Counted from the stretch's first letter, positions 31,816 through 43,719 are shown. The stretch is 64,000 nt of DNA from Aspidapion aeneum (GCA_963576565.1 OY755042.1:97334185-97398184); one strand, 5' to 3'. Numbers and translations: made by a program. The notes: generated by a model from the letters alone, not told the origin.

Positions 31816-33215
31816 CAGCGATATGCTGCGTTTAATGATAGACATAAGACTCGACCGAACATTTTACGAAAGGGAACCACCTTCCCAACCCTGGAGGGGG
31901 GTGGTTCCCCCCCTTAAACTTGCTTTTTGATAGTTTTTTGCTAATAACTCGAAAACAGTCAACTTTTCCAAAAATATTCTGCAGATCATTTTTCAAGCGG
32001 ATACAATTTCCTTTTGAACAATGTACCTTAGTACCCTTTGACGGCAGTGGTGCACGTGCCATTATGGAACATTTTTAAATTATTTTCTTTATATATAATT
32101 TTTGTGGTATTTTTTATCCTTAACACTATTTTTTCAAAAAAAAATTTTTTGGTGAAAAGCCCATTGTAGTTAAATACTTATTAAGCTACACATATTTTTT
32201 TTAAATAGCCGCCTTGAAATAAAAATAAATGTGTTTGTAGAAATAAATCCTTAAATCAAACAAAAATGTTGGACATTTATTCAACTCAGTAAATAAAAAT
32301 GAGAGTGAGTAAAAAATTATTTTCGGTTAGTAATAACTTAAAACTGACTTTTTCTAGTTGACCTTCTTTAAAGTGGGGGTGGGGGGCATCCCCCTCTTAC
32401 CCCCCTCAAAAGTGCTCTCACAGTATTTTCCCAATGATTTGCAAACTTTTAACTTGGCAAAAAACAACTAAGTAACAATTATTGAGGCTAATAAAAAGTA
32501 CTCTCTAACGATGTATAACACGTCCTCCTTACATCAGTGGCGCACCCTTTAAGGGCATTTAAATAAATGATAAGTGTGGAAACAACTAAATGGTGCCCCA
32601 CTGATGTAAAGGGGGCATGCTATTTATCGTTAGAGAGGACTTTTGGTCAGCCTCAATAACTATTACCTAGTTGTTTTTGCCCAAGTTAAAAGTTTGCAAA
32701 TAATTAGAAAAATACTGTAAAAGATCACTTGGGGATGGGGAGGGGTTGCCCCCTCCCCCCAATTTAATTGAATTCAACTCGAAAAATTAAGTTTTAAGTT
32801 AATACTAATCAAAAATATTTTTGTACTCACCAAAATAAATGTTCAATATTTTTGTTTGATTCGAGGATTTCTACAAACACATTTATTTTTATTTCAAGGC
32901 GGCTACTTTAAAAAGTTATATCTCACTTATTAAATATTTAACTGTATACAATGAGTTTTGAAGAAAAGTACTTTTTTGAAAAAAAAATGTGTTAAGGATT
33001 GAAAATACCACAAGAAGAATCAAAAAAACATATTTTAAACATTTTCCCTTTTTTCGTAGGCCTATGGAACGTCCACTTTAGAGGGTACTAAGGTACATGG
33101 TTAAAAAGGAAATTTTATCCGCTTTAAACCATCAGCGAGGTGGTTCCCTTTCGTAAAATGTTCGGGCGAGTCATACCAAATGTGTTGCTGCTATCATTAA
33201 ACGCAGTATCGGACC
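31816..33215. mobile_element. Large foldback element, about 1.4 kb
   Basis: The left arm (31816-32555) and right arm (32600-33215) are inverted copies: CTGCGTTTAATGATAG pairs with CTATCATTAAACGCAG, CGAACATTTTACGAAAGGG with CCCTTTCGTAAAATGTTCG, and CAGTATTTTCC with GGAAAATACTG-like sequence. The centre has CATCAGTGGCGC and CCCCACTGATG. A single arm occurs at 18905-19385. No transposase. Confidence 0.8.
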
Positions 33216-33726
33216 CCGTAGGGCCTAAACTATTAGAACCAAATATGTTCTTAAAATCTTCAGAAAACATAAAGTGGGCATTTGAACAAAAGCCAGTTTA
33301 GAAATGTTGCATGTTTTTGGAAATTTATTAATTTTAATGGAGTGGTCAAAAAGTGTTTAACTGTGCCTAAGTTTGTCCCAAAAAAATTGCCTTTTCATAA
33401 ATCGGTTTATTTTTTGGTACATCTTACAATTACTTCTTGGAAAAATGCGTTTTTAGTACGATTTCTACTCTTTTAAATATTAATACAAAACAGCAGTAGG
33501 TATTCTAATTCTATTTCAATTCCAAGCGTGCATGTAGAAGAAACGCTGTGGCAACGTTGTGCTAACAAGTGAATTTTTAGATTGTTCTGTTGCCGAGGTA
33601 CTACTAGTACACCAAGAGAATAGCTGGCGGGAGATGTGTTTATAGACAACGAAAAAGATGCAGACCTAGATGGCAAAACAAAAAAATTAAAAATACAAAG
33701 AGAAAAAGAGAAAAAGAAATAAACTG
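33216..33726. other. No gene recognised
   Basis: A minus-strand frame at 33473-33811 overlaps the LINE start and reads a low-complexity Phe/Ser-rich peptide; not credible. Confidence 0.4.
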
Positions 33727-34850
33727 AAGTAAACCGAATGCTGAATAAAATTCTAAAAGATAAAATTATCCCAAACAACTGGAAAGAATCTATAACCATT
33801 ATTCTGCACAAGAAGGCGAGCAGAAAAAAACTATCGACCTATAATACTCCTCAGTGTAATTTATAAGCTTTTCACGGAAATATTAACAGATAGACTAACA
33901 ACAAAATGTGACGGATATCAAACAAAATAACAAGCAGGCTTCAGAAAAGGTTTTAGTATAGTTGACTACCTATTAACCATGAAAATCCTAATAGAACGAG
34001 CCAGTGAATACAACATTTCACTATATATTGCGTTTATAGACTTTGAAAAAGCTTTCAATAGCATTGAGCACTGGGCAGTAAAAGCATATCTAATTAATAG
34101 CCGAATAGATCACAGATATACAGACTTAATAGCCAATATATATAGCGAAGCAACAAAATCAATCAAAATCAACGAAGGAACTTTGCTAATCCGCATAAGA
34201 AAAGGTATCAGAAAGGGTGACACAATATTAGTGATTTAGAGCTTGGGAAAAAACCGGAAAAATTGGAAAAAAACTCGTTTTTTACCGTTTTTTCACATAC
34301 CTTGTAAAAATTGAAAAAAAAATGGAAAAATTGGAAAAAAATGGAAAAATTGGAAAAAAATGGAAAAATTGAGAAACCAAAAATTATATTTATAGAATCA
34401 CAAATAGCTCAAATAAACGTAAATTAACCAAATTAATATCCCCTAAACTATTTACCCAGGCCGTAGAAGGTGTTTTTAAAAACTTAGATTGGTAACACAC
34501 TTACAAAATCAAACATGGATAAGGTAACAAAAGCTCAAAGATCAATGGAATGTCACATGTAAAGCTAGCAAATAAAAGAAAAAATGAAAGGATAAGAAAT
34601 ATAACAAAAGTAAGGGATATCAGAGGAGAAGTAGCAAAATTAAAATGGAAATTTGCCGGTTGTAAAATAAGACAAAAACACTTTGTAAACTGCAGACCTT
34701 GAGAAAATAAAACAAGTAGGGAAAGTCCCCAAATGAGATGGGCGGACGATTTGAAGAAACACGCAGGAACTTAATGGATGAAAGCGGCGACAGACAGAGA
34801 AGGGTGGAAGATATTGGGGGAGGCTATGTTAAAAGACGGATCGAAGAAAG
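33727..34850 (+). pseudogene. RTE-like LINE RT, frameshifted and MITE-interrupted
   Basis: The reading starts with NKILKDKIIPNNWKESITII, then shifts frame to LLSVIYKLFTEILTDRLTTK and, after a stop, to QAGFRKGFSIVDYLLTMKIL. RT motif A follows (YIAFIDFEKAFNSIEHWAVK), then motif B's start, GIRKGDT. A 206-bp insertion splits motif B; ISPKLFTQAVEGVF resumes at about 34437. The catalytic box and thumb are deleted. The C-terminus at about 34540-34850 has VAKLKWKFAG and MRWADDLKKHAG blocks, characteristic of RTE-like ORF2 tails. It ends near an (ATAG)n run at 34854-34868. Confidence 0.8.
34229..34434. mobile_element. 206-bp insertion with GGAAAAATT repeats, inside the LINE
   Basis: AATAT at 34224-34228 is repeated at 34435-34439; the ORF reads GDTISPKLF when the block is skipped. 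The block starts TAGTGATTTAGAGCTTGGG and has about seven GGAAAAATT/GGAAAAAAAT units at 34255-34372. Superfamily uncertain. Confidence 0.7.
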
Positions 34851-36833
34851 CTAAATAGATAGATAGATCGAAACCGAAAATCGAAACAGAACCTGATGAA
34901 ATGAATACCCACCCAAAAAAAGCACCTTTGCCACAACGAAGTCAGACGTGGGTCAAATTATTGTTACACGTGCTATTCTACGTTTATTCTTTCTAGTTGA
35001 AACCTTGAATCTTGTTTCAAAGTTATCATCATCATAGCGTCTGTTCTTCGATTCACCATTAATATTTGTGCCCTTTATAGTCACTTATACCTTCACTAAA
35101 TAATGCTTCAAAAGGATAAAGTCCTGACGGACATCCCGTGGTATTTTTACCTCGTCTAACAAATGTTTTGCAATTTTAACGCTTACTGTTTAATTCCAAT
35201 ATACTTTTTTATAATTTTGATGTCTCTGCTTTCTATGTTCTTGTCTTTGAGTATTTTCAGTTTTTTATGTTGAACCTATTTAATGCTTTCTGAAAATCGA
35301 TATAGTATTCATACAAGTCTTAATTCATTTAAAAACATGTTTAGAGCGTTTACGCAAAACAAAGCTTCTTTGTTGTTGCAAAAGAGGACCTAAGTAGAAG
35401 AGTAGCAAACAAATTAAAATAGATCATCAAATACCAGAAAATGTTGAAGCTAATGACTGAAAGCATTGAATAACTGCTGAAAGGTACGAGAGACCTACCT
35501 ATCATATTTTCAGATAGTTAATTTTATTAAGGATCATTATCATTCTATTGGGTTCCTTATTCGTAGGATTCCACTCATTGGAACAGGTTCTCGAATATAC
35601 AAGTACACGCACTACATACATGCGAAGTCTAGAGGCCTATTTTCTCGAACAAAAACGAAATACATGCTCTCTCTTTTTTAGCGAGCATCTTTAAGTGCCA
35701 CTTTTTATCCAACAAGGCATATTTAAGGCATCTGTTCTGAAGAGAAATTTAGTCAGAATAAACAAGCCCAAGACCTAAAAGGGCCAGACGTAAAACTAAT
35801 AATAACGGATGAGTTTTAGTTAAAACTTAAAAAACATAGTCTTGATTTTGTCCTGGTAAACCAAAAAAAAAATAAATCCTTGATGTCGTCCTGGTAAACC
35901 AAATACGGGGTTATATTATTATAACTATTGGATTAATCTGGACTATATCTTAAGATTGACAAGGATGGATACAGAACCACAAATTTCCACAGAGGTAGTA
36001 GTATAGTAAGGAATATTCTCCACATGATTGACATACAATGAAAATGCAATCACGAAGTTCTACAGCAGCAGTGGGGAATTCCCAATATGAATAAAAATGA
36101 CCAAATGTCATGTTTATGGAGGATTTTTTTTTATCTGTGTTTAACGGCGAAATTTTTTGTATTGGATTTATGGTAAAGCTTAAGGGCTTCGTGCATGCAG
36201 GAATAGAGCCTTGTGGCTCTCCTATACAGCCAACAGCCAAGGAAAAAAACATTGATTTGTTAATCATATTTTGTTTGCCAATAAAAGCTTGTTACGTCTA
36301 ATTAAAACCATTAAAACTTGGCCTGTAAAATAAAGCCTTTGGGCCGAGCTATTACATCGATTCTCCATTCTGAAAAAGAACCTAGACCACAGAGAAATAA
36401 TAACAATATTTCAAGCTAGTTTCGTAATAAACAATCTTGAGACATGCTTGACTGAATTCACGGAGAGCGCGGTTAACCAAGTAAAGTTGCACTCGACTCA
36501 AGTCAAGGCCAAAGTACGATCGCGGCATCAGTATCAGCACATGTTGCCACGTCTCCAATAGTTATGAGTCTAGAATTAGTTGGACATATTTCAGTGTCGA
36601 TCGCCGAACCTCATTGCATCTTATCCTCTTAGAGTAAAACTTTTATATAAGAAGCGTTAAGAAACAAAACAAAATTTGGACCCAATAATATCAATTTAGA
36701 AGCTCATCCACAAACCATAGGTACAATAAATTACGTAATCGGTGATTTCAAAAATGCCTAAATAAATTAAGAGGAAGTTCCTGAGAAACTTAAAACATCG
36801 TATAATGACAACCATAATATTAAAAACGAAATA
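34851..36833. other. No gene recognised
   Basis: AT-rich sequence. CTTGAT-TCGTCCTGGTAAACCAAA is tandemly repeated at about 35842-35902. Mirror frames at 35950-36301 have no domain. Confidence 0.4.
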
Positions 36834-36930
36834 AAGATGTGTGTGATAACTATCGAAGAATTGCACTGTTCTTAATACTCTCTTAAAAGTCTTCGGAAAA
36901 CTAATTAATCAAATTATCAATGTCGGATAT
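36834..36930 (+). pseudogene. Short LINE RT fragment
   Basis: KDVCDNYRRIALF, then after a frameshift LLKVFGKLINQIIN. This matches the NYRxIxLLxxxxKxFxxII block in the fingers of LINE reverse transcriptases. Less than 35 residues remain. Confidence 0.5.
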
Positions 36931-37117
36931 TGTGAAATAGTAGCTAGAATTTAAAGCTATAGAGTAATAAGTCTGAAATCAAGAAATAAACCTTTTTGAT
37001 GTAGATTTAAATGTAGATTTAAATAAAATATTTAAAAAATTCCTAAAGCTTTCAAGAAACTATAATAGCATTAAACATGATGCAAAGAATGCAGTCCGTA
37101 ATTTTATATTACAACCG

Positions 37118-37330
37118 GTGGAAAACCTAGAACAGCGAGTTCAAAGCCAGAAAGTAATAACACCTGTTTCTATTTTTACTCATGCTCTGGTAACTAGCGA
37201 TGTTGCCGGTCTTTCGCCCGTAACAACAACAACAATAACAACTCGATTTTTCGAGAGAGAAGATGTAACTGCATTCGATTCGACAATCACACTCAACCGT
37301 GCAGATCATCGGGAATACATTGCAGTCTAG
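37118..37330 (+). CDS. Unassigned ORF, Thr-rich
   Basis: A 70-codon frame with an alternative start (GTG) and higher GC than its surroundings. It has a TTTTITTRFF run from CAA/ACA repeats and ends HREYIAV. Upstream frame is open. No domain is recognised; the minus-strand frame 37127-37345 is its shadow. It could be a host exon or a transposon fragment. Confidence 0.15.
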   Translation: MENLEQRVQSQKVITPVSIFTHALVTSDVAGLSPVTTTTITTRFFEREDVTAFDSTITLNRADHREYIAV

Positions 37331-37943
37331 TCTGATATAAAGCAATTCTGAGTAATTTGTGCAAAAAATAAGACATATTTAGGAATGGAAATTTCGCAGT
37401 TTTGATCAGGACGAACAAGAACTAAAAATTTGAAGGATATTATTTTATATCTATACTAGATTAATACTGGATCCCAAAAATATTTGGGATTGAAGTTGAT
37501 AACAGCAAGACGAGCAAGATTTGAAACTGTTACTTACATTAAGGATGCAAGTGTGTTGCTCTTTACTCTGAAAAAGAGTCTTATTGGAAGTTTAATAAGG
37601 CCTAGCAGTAATAATGCTAGCAGTATATTGACATCTACGCTTGCGCAGTTGCGTCGTAAAATACGGCAGACTTTAACTAGAATTGTGCTAGGATAATAAG
37701 GAACGGCTGTATAAAAAGCATATTCCAATAACTGATTTTTCTCAGCGGCGTTAAGGTCTACCACTATTTAAATAAAATTGTTGCCTTATTACTGCTAGCT
37801 CTAACTTGGAATTTTCAAATCTCAAAGAAGGTATCTCAAAAATACTTAATCATCAAATCACCCGCAAGATGACTGGTCATACATATTCGTATACTAAGGA
37901 TAGAAAAGGTATAAAAACAGAGAAAGAAAGTTTGGATAGGTAG

Positions 37944-38129
37944 AAAATATTGAACGGAACACAAGGGCAGTCGGCCACTGCACGAGCATTCGATTGTGAA
38001 ATGGAACTCATCCGTGAAGAAAATTTTAATGATTCTACGTCTAATTCTAACACTGCTAAAGAAGATAAAGTCAGTTCGAATGAGAAGAATGCAGCGAAAG
38101 GAGCACAAGGCCAGTCGGCCGCCGCATGA
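37944..38129 (+). CDS. Unassigned ORF with repeated GxQGQSAxA peptide
   Basis: The frame opens after a TAG at 37941-37943 and ends with TGA at 38127-38129. It contains GTQGQSATA near its start and GAQGQSAAA at its very end, with an acidic Ser/Asn-rich middle (MELIREENFNDSTSNSNTAK). The two peptide copies come from a 30-bp direct repeat 142 bp apart. The first ATG is at 38001. A TATAAAA sits at about 37909. No family recognised; it may be an exon or a chance product of the repeat. Confidence 0.2.
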   Translation, partial: KILNGTQGQSATARAFDCEMELIREENFNDSTSNSNTAKEDKVSSNEKNAAKGAQGQSAAA

Positions 38130-39316
38130 CATGGTCAGCCGAACTGGTTTAGTAAATTAGAGCCATCGCTGAAAACTGCGCTTGTCTTACTGGTCTTGTT
38201 TTCTATCTTTTAACTGCATACTTTTCTTGCTATAAAGAACATTTATTTTTACTTTTAACTCGATATAATTTTGCTTTTAGTTGACCAAATGATGTTTCTT
38301 ATTGAAGAAACCGTTTTATGGCATTTAATAAATTATAATTTTTATTGCGTTTTGCATACGGTTACCTAAACCTGTAAATTTTATTTAATACCTTGAACCC
38401 ACAATTTAAATTTATGACAAATATGATTGTGTTTTTTGCCTTGTTTCCAACAAGCTTAGATACCGAGAATCCCCTTGTTCACTGAAAATCTTCAAATTCT
38501 CTAAATGCAATTACAGATACAGAATTTATAAATTATTTAATTAGTCTTAAGAAAACTAAAGATTTATAATCATAAAAAGATGAATAAAAAAATTGAAAGA
38601 AATAATTGAAATAGCAAGAAATGCTTTTGTAAATTTGTCAAAACTTCTTCTGCAGCGGAACGTTAATTTAAATGTGAGGGTGCAAATGCGGCAGTTTAGC
38701 TTAAGAATTAGCTTCGGTTTGTCAATAAAATAAATACAACTTTTCTTGGACAAGATAGGTACCTATATCTACTACTAATCATATAAAAATTTCAAGTTGC
38801 TTTCAGTCTTGATTCCCTAGTTTAACCTTGCTTTCTCAAGAAGATTAGTAGCCTTATCTAACATAAACAGCACTTAAACCTTGGGTGGTTAATGGCCCAT
38901 ATTTTACGATATTATCCTCTATAATATAAAACTTCTTATCTTTGTCCTTATCAGTACTTAACATATTATATAGAGCAGGCTCTCGAAAGCAACGAGCAAC
39001 GTAGTCTATTTACTTCTTGACATTAAATGCACTTTGTTGTGCGCTCTTAACCTAATCCCTAATCTGGCTTTTGAAAGTAAGTGAACTGGCAAAGAGGATG
39101 TGAAAGGCGGGGTCAGGACTTGGATACTTAGATATTAAACCTATAATAACGAAGGCAAGGGTTATTTTTGTTTGTAACAGGAAACTTGGTAATGAAATTA
39201 AAAAATAAAAACTAAATTAAATGGAAAATGCACTTCGCAGTTTTTAATGACAAATGAAAATACATAGGGTTCAGAGTGGTTTTAATTATACGGGGTGTAT
39301 ATATATTTTTTAGGTA
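38130..39316. other. No gene recognised
   Basis: AT-rich sequence without repeats or frames worth listing. Confidence 0.45.
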
Positions 39317-39336
39317 AATGGTAAATCGATTTACCA
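39317..39336. repeat. Perfect 20-bp palindrome
   Basis: ATGGTAAATCGATTTACCAT is its own reverse complement and lies at the 5' junction of the LINE fragment that follows. Confidence 0.9.
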
Positions 39337-39341
39337 TATCC

Positions 39342-39970
39342 ACACTACAGTTTGCTGACGACCAAGTAATAGTAGGTATTGATAAAGAAGACATGGAGTA
39401 TTTGATGAGAAAGTTAACGGAAGAATACCAAAAGTGGGGATTGACAGTGAACATGGACAAGGCACGATACTTATGTATTGGAAACGATTCACGTGAGTTG
39501 GAACTAGACAATGGAAAAACAATATCTCCATGCAATGAGTATGTATAATTAAGTGTCACATTTGATAAGACAGCACAGCTCGCGTAACAGTAAAATACAA
39601 AACAAAAATGGAAAGTGACGAAATTGATGGAATAAGAAGATCAATGAGAATATCTAGAACAGATCATATAAGAAATGAGACCAGAAACGAAAGAATGGGA
39701 ATCGAGGGACGCATAACAGATGACATCACTAAAAGACAACTGATATGGTACGGCCATGTACAACGGGTGAAGGACGAAAGATTACTAAAGCAGGTCCTAG
39801 AATGGCAACTAATAGGACGCAGAAAAAAAGGACGCCCTAAACTGGAATGGCCACAGTCAATCCAAAGATCAATGAGTCAAAAAACCTGACAGAAGATGTT
39901 TGTGAGCATTGAAGGATAATAGGTGTCGGACGACGTAGAAAAATGTTCTAAACAGACATAGTAGTATATT
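39342..39970 (+). pseudogene. RTE-like LINE RT 3' part, internally deleted
   Basis: Begins at the catalytic box (LQFADDQVIVGIDKEDMEYL) and continues to WGLTVNMDKARYLCIG, equivalent to the FADDQ region of the LINE at 1152-2657. After a stop at 39546-39548 a deletion joins to the C-terminus: ITDDITKRQLIWYGHVQRVK and IGRRKKGRPKLEWPQ. It ends with the same 3' tail as 1-80 (GTCGGACGACGTAGAAAAA). Same family as 1134-3470, opposite strand. The minus-strand frames at 39212-39559 are shadows. Confidence 0.85.
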
Positions 39971-40127
39971 TTTTTAGAATATACCGAAACAAATATTTCA
40001 GGTATAAACTTTAGAGTCATCTTTCATCTCTATCTAAAGCTGGCAATCAATTACTAAATGTCGCGCCATCTAGTAGCAAACTCCGTCGTTGGATGCTATT
40101 TTTTTCTATTAAATAATTTTAAAAATA

Positions 40128-41010
40128 TACTAAAAGAATATATCAAGAAACTAAAAGTAGATCTTCTAATATATATTTTACAGAATATACAAAAAGAATA
40201 TACCCGAAATAAACTAAAGTCATATTCTGGAATATTATTTTTGGAATATTCTAAAAGAATATTTCAGGTATATTCTAAAAGTATATTCGCTAATATTCAT
40301 TTTAGGAAATACCTCAAGAATATACGGGAAATAAACTAAAGTCATATTCTAGTTTAGAATATTCTCAAAATATATAATATACCAAAAGAATTTACCGTCT
40401 ACAAACAGATATATTCTAGAATATTATTTGTAGAATATATACTAAAGAATATAGCAAACATAATCTATAAGTATATCCTCTAATATTCATTTTAGAATAT
40501 ACCAAAAGAATATACTGGAAATAAACTAAAATCATATTCTAGAATATAACAAAAAATATTTTGGGTATAAGCTAAAAGTGTATTCTAGAATATTCTTTTT
40601 AAAATATACTAAAAGAATATTTCAGGTATCAATTAAAAGTATATTCTCTAATATTCCTTTTAGAATATACTAAAAGAATATAACGGAAATAACCAAAAAT
40701 CATATTATGGAATATTTTTTTCAGCATAATCCAAAATAATATTTGAGGTATAAACTAAAAGTATATTTTAGAATATTCTTTTAAAAGAATATTTCAGGTA
40801 TAAAGTAAAGGTTTATTATCTACTATTCATATAAGAGTATACCAAAAGAATATTTCAGATATAAACTAAAAGTATATTTTAGAATATTCTTTTTAGAATA
40901 TGCTGAAAGAATATTTCAGGTATGAACTAAAACTATATTCTCTAATATTTATTTTAGAATATACAACAAGAATATAACGGAAATTAGCTAAAACCATATT
41001 CTAATAATTA
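40128..41010 (+). repeat. AT-rich satellite, unit about 61 bp, with GAATATTC palindromes
   Basis: About 14 diverged units of the form TTTTAGAATATACYAAAAGAATATTTCAGG, then TATAAACTAAAAGTATATTC and a variable end. A lone unit at 39968-40010 directly follows the LINE tail. Units alternate between a 'TTTCAGGTATAAACTAAAAG' type and an 'AACGGAAATAAACTAAAATC' type, hinting at a two-unit higher-order repeat. The frame 40058-40339 is translated repeat. Confidence 0.8.
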
Positions 41011-41404
41011 ATAATTGTTAATATTGAGCATATAACAAAGAAGGATACCGTCGAAATTTAAAAAGAGGATAAAGTTATCCAAGGTCTAATCCCCTTGCGA
41101 ACCTGGACAGCTGTATTATTAGATTTAATAGAGTTGGCCGTGCCTCAATCGATTCAAGAATGGCCTAGGCATCATCAGCCTCCGGCAATCCAGTGACCCA
41201 GTTTCCCCGACCCGTGACCTACCTCACTCATCCATAAGTGGGACGCCTTCCCGATCGATGCGGAAATGCCCGCGTTCCACATTATTCTCGGTATTGCTGT
41301 TCTGCAATTTTAAGGGGAAGTTTGGGCAAATAGTTGCTAAGGCAGAGACTTGTAAAATATTTATTTAACCGTCCGGCAAGCCACAGATGCGTCAACTTAA
41401 AAAA
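41011..41404. other. GC-richer unidentified segment
   Basis: Bases 41090-41300 are about 50% GC in a one-third GC neighbourhood (CCTTGCGAACCTGGACAGC, GGCATCATCAGCCTCCGGC). This could be the 3' end or UTR of a LINE, but no frame is convincing. Confidence 0.3.
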
Positions 41405-41720
41405 CCATTACAAATCACAATTTCACAGTGTTTTTTAAAAATGAAAAATAATTTGTTAAATTTGTTTTCAGTTATAAAATATAAATTATTATGATGTTAG
41501 TAGCTCAAAGGACAGATTAGCCGAATACAACTTTTATTAAATACAGCGATCCTGAAAATTTGCCTAAAAACAAGTCGCTGGTGTTGCCCTAAATTTTAAT
41601 TATTCTTAACCTAGTCTTCCATGTAATTAATGCTTGTTGATGTTGAAAATAATATTTAATTAAAAATATTTAAAAACTTATAAATGGAAAAAATACCATT
41701 TATATTCAAATCCCGTTTAG
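41405..41720 (-). repeat. Dispersed repeat, partner of 30258-30570
   Basis: Reverse complement of 30258-30570. Following it, 41775-42065 has repeated CGGGACA motifs and a terminal ACGTGTAGAAACCCTA, a common DNA-element end in insects; no second end was found. Confidence 0.65.
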
Positions 41721-42280
41721 TTACAATGCCTTTAAGAACATACTAAGAAAGTTTGTAACTCTCATCGTGGGAAAGGCGACAAAATTGAAAAGTACGGGAC
41801 ACGCAGAAAAAAATGGGACATGTTTGAAAAATACATATATCTAAACTATTAAAATGAGATAGAAAAAGGTGTGCGAAACCTAAAAAAAAATTGTGGTGAA
41901 TTGTTGGAATAGAACAATTCATGTGAGATGTGAGATAAGATTTTGTGTCCAGTTTGAAAAACGGGACAAATGGCGTTCCGTTAATACCTTGCTCAGGACG
42001 CGGGACAAAAGATTCAATAACGGGACAATCCCGGAAAATACTGGACGTGTAGAAACCCTAATATTTTCATGTTTAAAAATTTAATATTTAGATTCTAAGT
42101 GGGTTTATTCTGTTTTATGTTGGTTTAAAACTAACTTTTCAGGTCTACCCAGGTTTACAGTCCTTGGCTGCGGCTCACCCTGTGAATTTTTAGTAGCGTA
42201 AATACCTATTTCATTAAATCTGCTTTCTGCTTAAAACTAATTGAAGATTTAACTTTTGCTTATATGAAAATTAAAATGTG

Positions 42281-42530
42281 GAATAATATTTCAATTATAA
42301 ACAAAATACTTTGGAGCAAAATGCCCGATTCTGTCCTAATCTCCCCTGAAATCGTATTTTTCGTCCTTCTTTTACAAGTTAGTGTTTATGACGTGTTTAT
42401 GTCGGAATAACATTTCAATTATAAATAAAATACCTGTAAGAAAAATGCCCGATTCTGTCCGAATCTCCCCTTAAATCGTATTTTTTGTCCTTCTGTTACA
42501 AGTTAGTGTTTATGACGTGTTTTTGTCTTA
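42281..42530 (+). repeat. Tandem duplication, unit 124 bp
   Basis: Unit 1 from 42281 and unit 2 from 42405 share ATTTCAATTATAAACAAAAT, AAAATGCCCGATTCTGTCC and TTAGTGTTTATGACGTGTTT with few differences. Confidence 0.9.
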
Positions 42531-42590
42531 AATAGGTCATAGTAGCTTATTCTTTGTGAAGATTTTATTTTCTATTATTAATCCAATATC

Positions 42591-42619
42591 GTTGATTGAA
42601 TAACTTTTATTCAATCAAC
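42591..42619. repeat. Perfect 13-bp inverted repeat with 3-base loop
   Basis: GTTGATTGAATAA, loop CTT, then the exact complement. CAATAT occurs just outside on both sides. It resembles the palindromic insertion at 6422 in size and form. Confidence 0.85.
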
Positions 42620-42632
42620 ACGACAATATGTA

Positions 42633-43625
42633 CCCACATAGCACATTCACGTGATTAACACTTAAAAAAGGCGTGAGAAAAAAAAACGTTGATTTTAACA
42701 GCTGCTAGAAAAAAACGTTTATTTCATATATGAAAACAAGCTTAATAGGTCATTCGTTAACGTTATAAAAAATAACATTGCTAATAACTGCGTTGTAATA
42801 ACGCCATTATCAAATTAAAACAGCAATGTTTTTACGTTAGTTTCACGTGATTTTTATCAACGTTAAAATCACATTAGATTCACGCCTTTTCTACACGAAT
42901 TTTAAAACGCGACTTGCATGGCTTTTCTACCGAATATTTTTGAGATTTTACTAGCAGCAGCGCCACCTATTGTCGGCATTTTTCACTTTGACAAAATCTA
43001 TCAGGCAGTGCTTTGGCCTCTAAACTCCAAAAACCTGTTAAGGAACTGATCCCTGATCCTTTACGATCGCGACACATCTGTTATTAACCTAATAAAGACA
43101 CATTAATATTCTGTGAATGTGTTTACTGTTAAAAAATCATGTTTAGCTTTTAAAAAAAACATAATGTATATAGATCGACATATAGATATTTTGTCTTGCC
43201 TTAAGCGCCATCTTTAAAATTGTCTTGAAGTGTTGTAGTCTTAAACTAGTGAACTTTTATAACTTCCTTTCACGTATATTTTAAGTTAAAAAAATGTTAT
43301 TAAAAAAACGTGACTAAAAAAGACGCAGAAAGTTAGTCGGTTTGAGAAGTTGGCGTTTTAGAACATGTTGTGGAGGACTTTTCAAGTGTGAATTTAGTAC
43401 ATGAAAATAACGAGGGTAAAAAACACGTTATATACACAGCACCAGAAACTTCAGCAAAAAGTAAATTTTTATAGCTTGATTTCTCCTTGTTTTTAAGTTA
43501 TCTTTAAGCATGTAGATTTAACAAAATAAATATTGCATGGTATGAGGTTGTTTTCAAGTAAAAAAATACTTTGTTATTTTTGTTCACGTTAATTTAACGT
43601 TGATGTAATTTTTGTGCTATGTGGG
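42633..43625. mobile_element. 993-bp TIR element, CCCACATAGCACA ends, TA-flanked
   Basis: CCCACATAGCACA starts at 42633 and its complement ends at 43625; TA flanks both sides (42631-42632, 43626-43627). Bases 42892-43625 are shared, inverted, with 19485-20215; 21214-21390 is a compact palindromic relative. No transposase frame. TA duplication suggests Tc1/mariner or a related superfamily. Confidence 0.8.
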
Positions 43626-43719
43626 TATTTAATGTAATAAAAAACCCTTTTCTATTAGATTTTTTACACATGTACCTATTCAACAAATGGTATATTATAT
43701 AGATATAAAGGGGTACTTT

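Noticed and set aside
34858..34868. Short (ATAG)n as an independent microsatellite
   Set aside because: It is most simply the simple-repeat tail of the LINE ending there.
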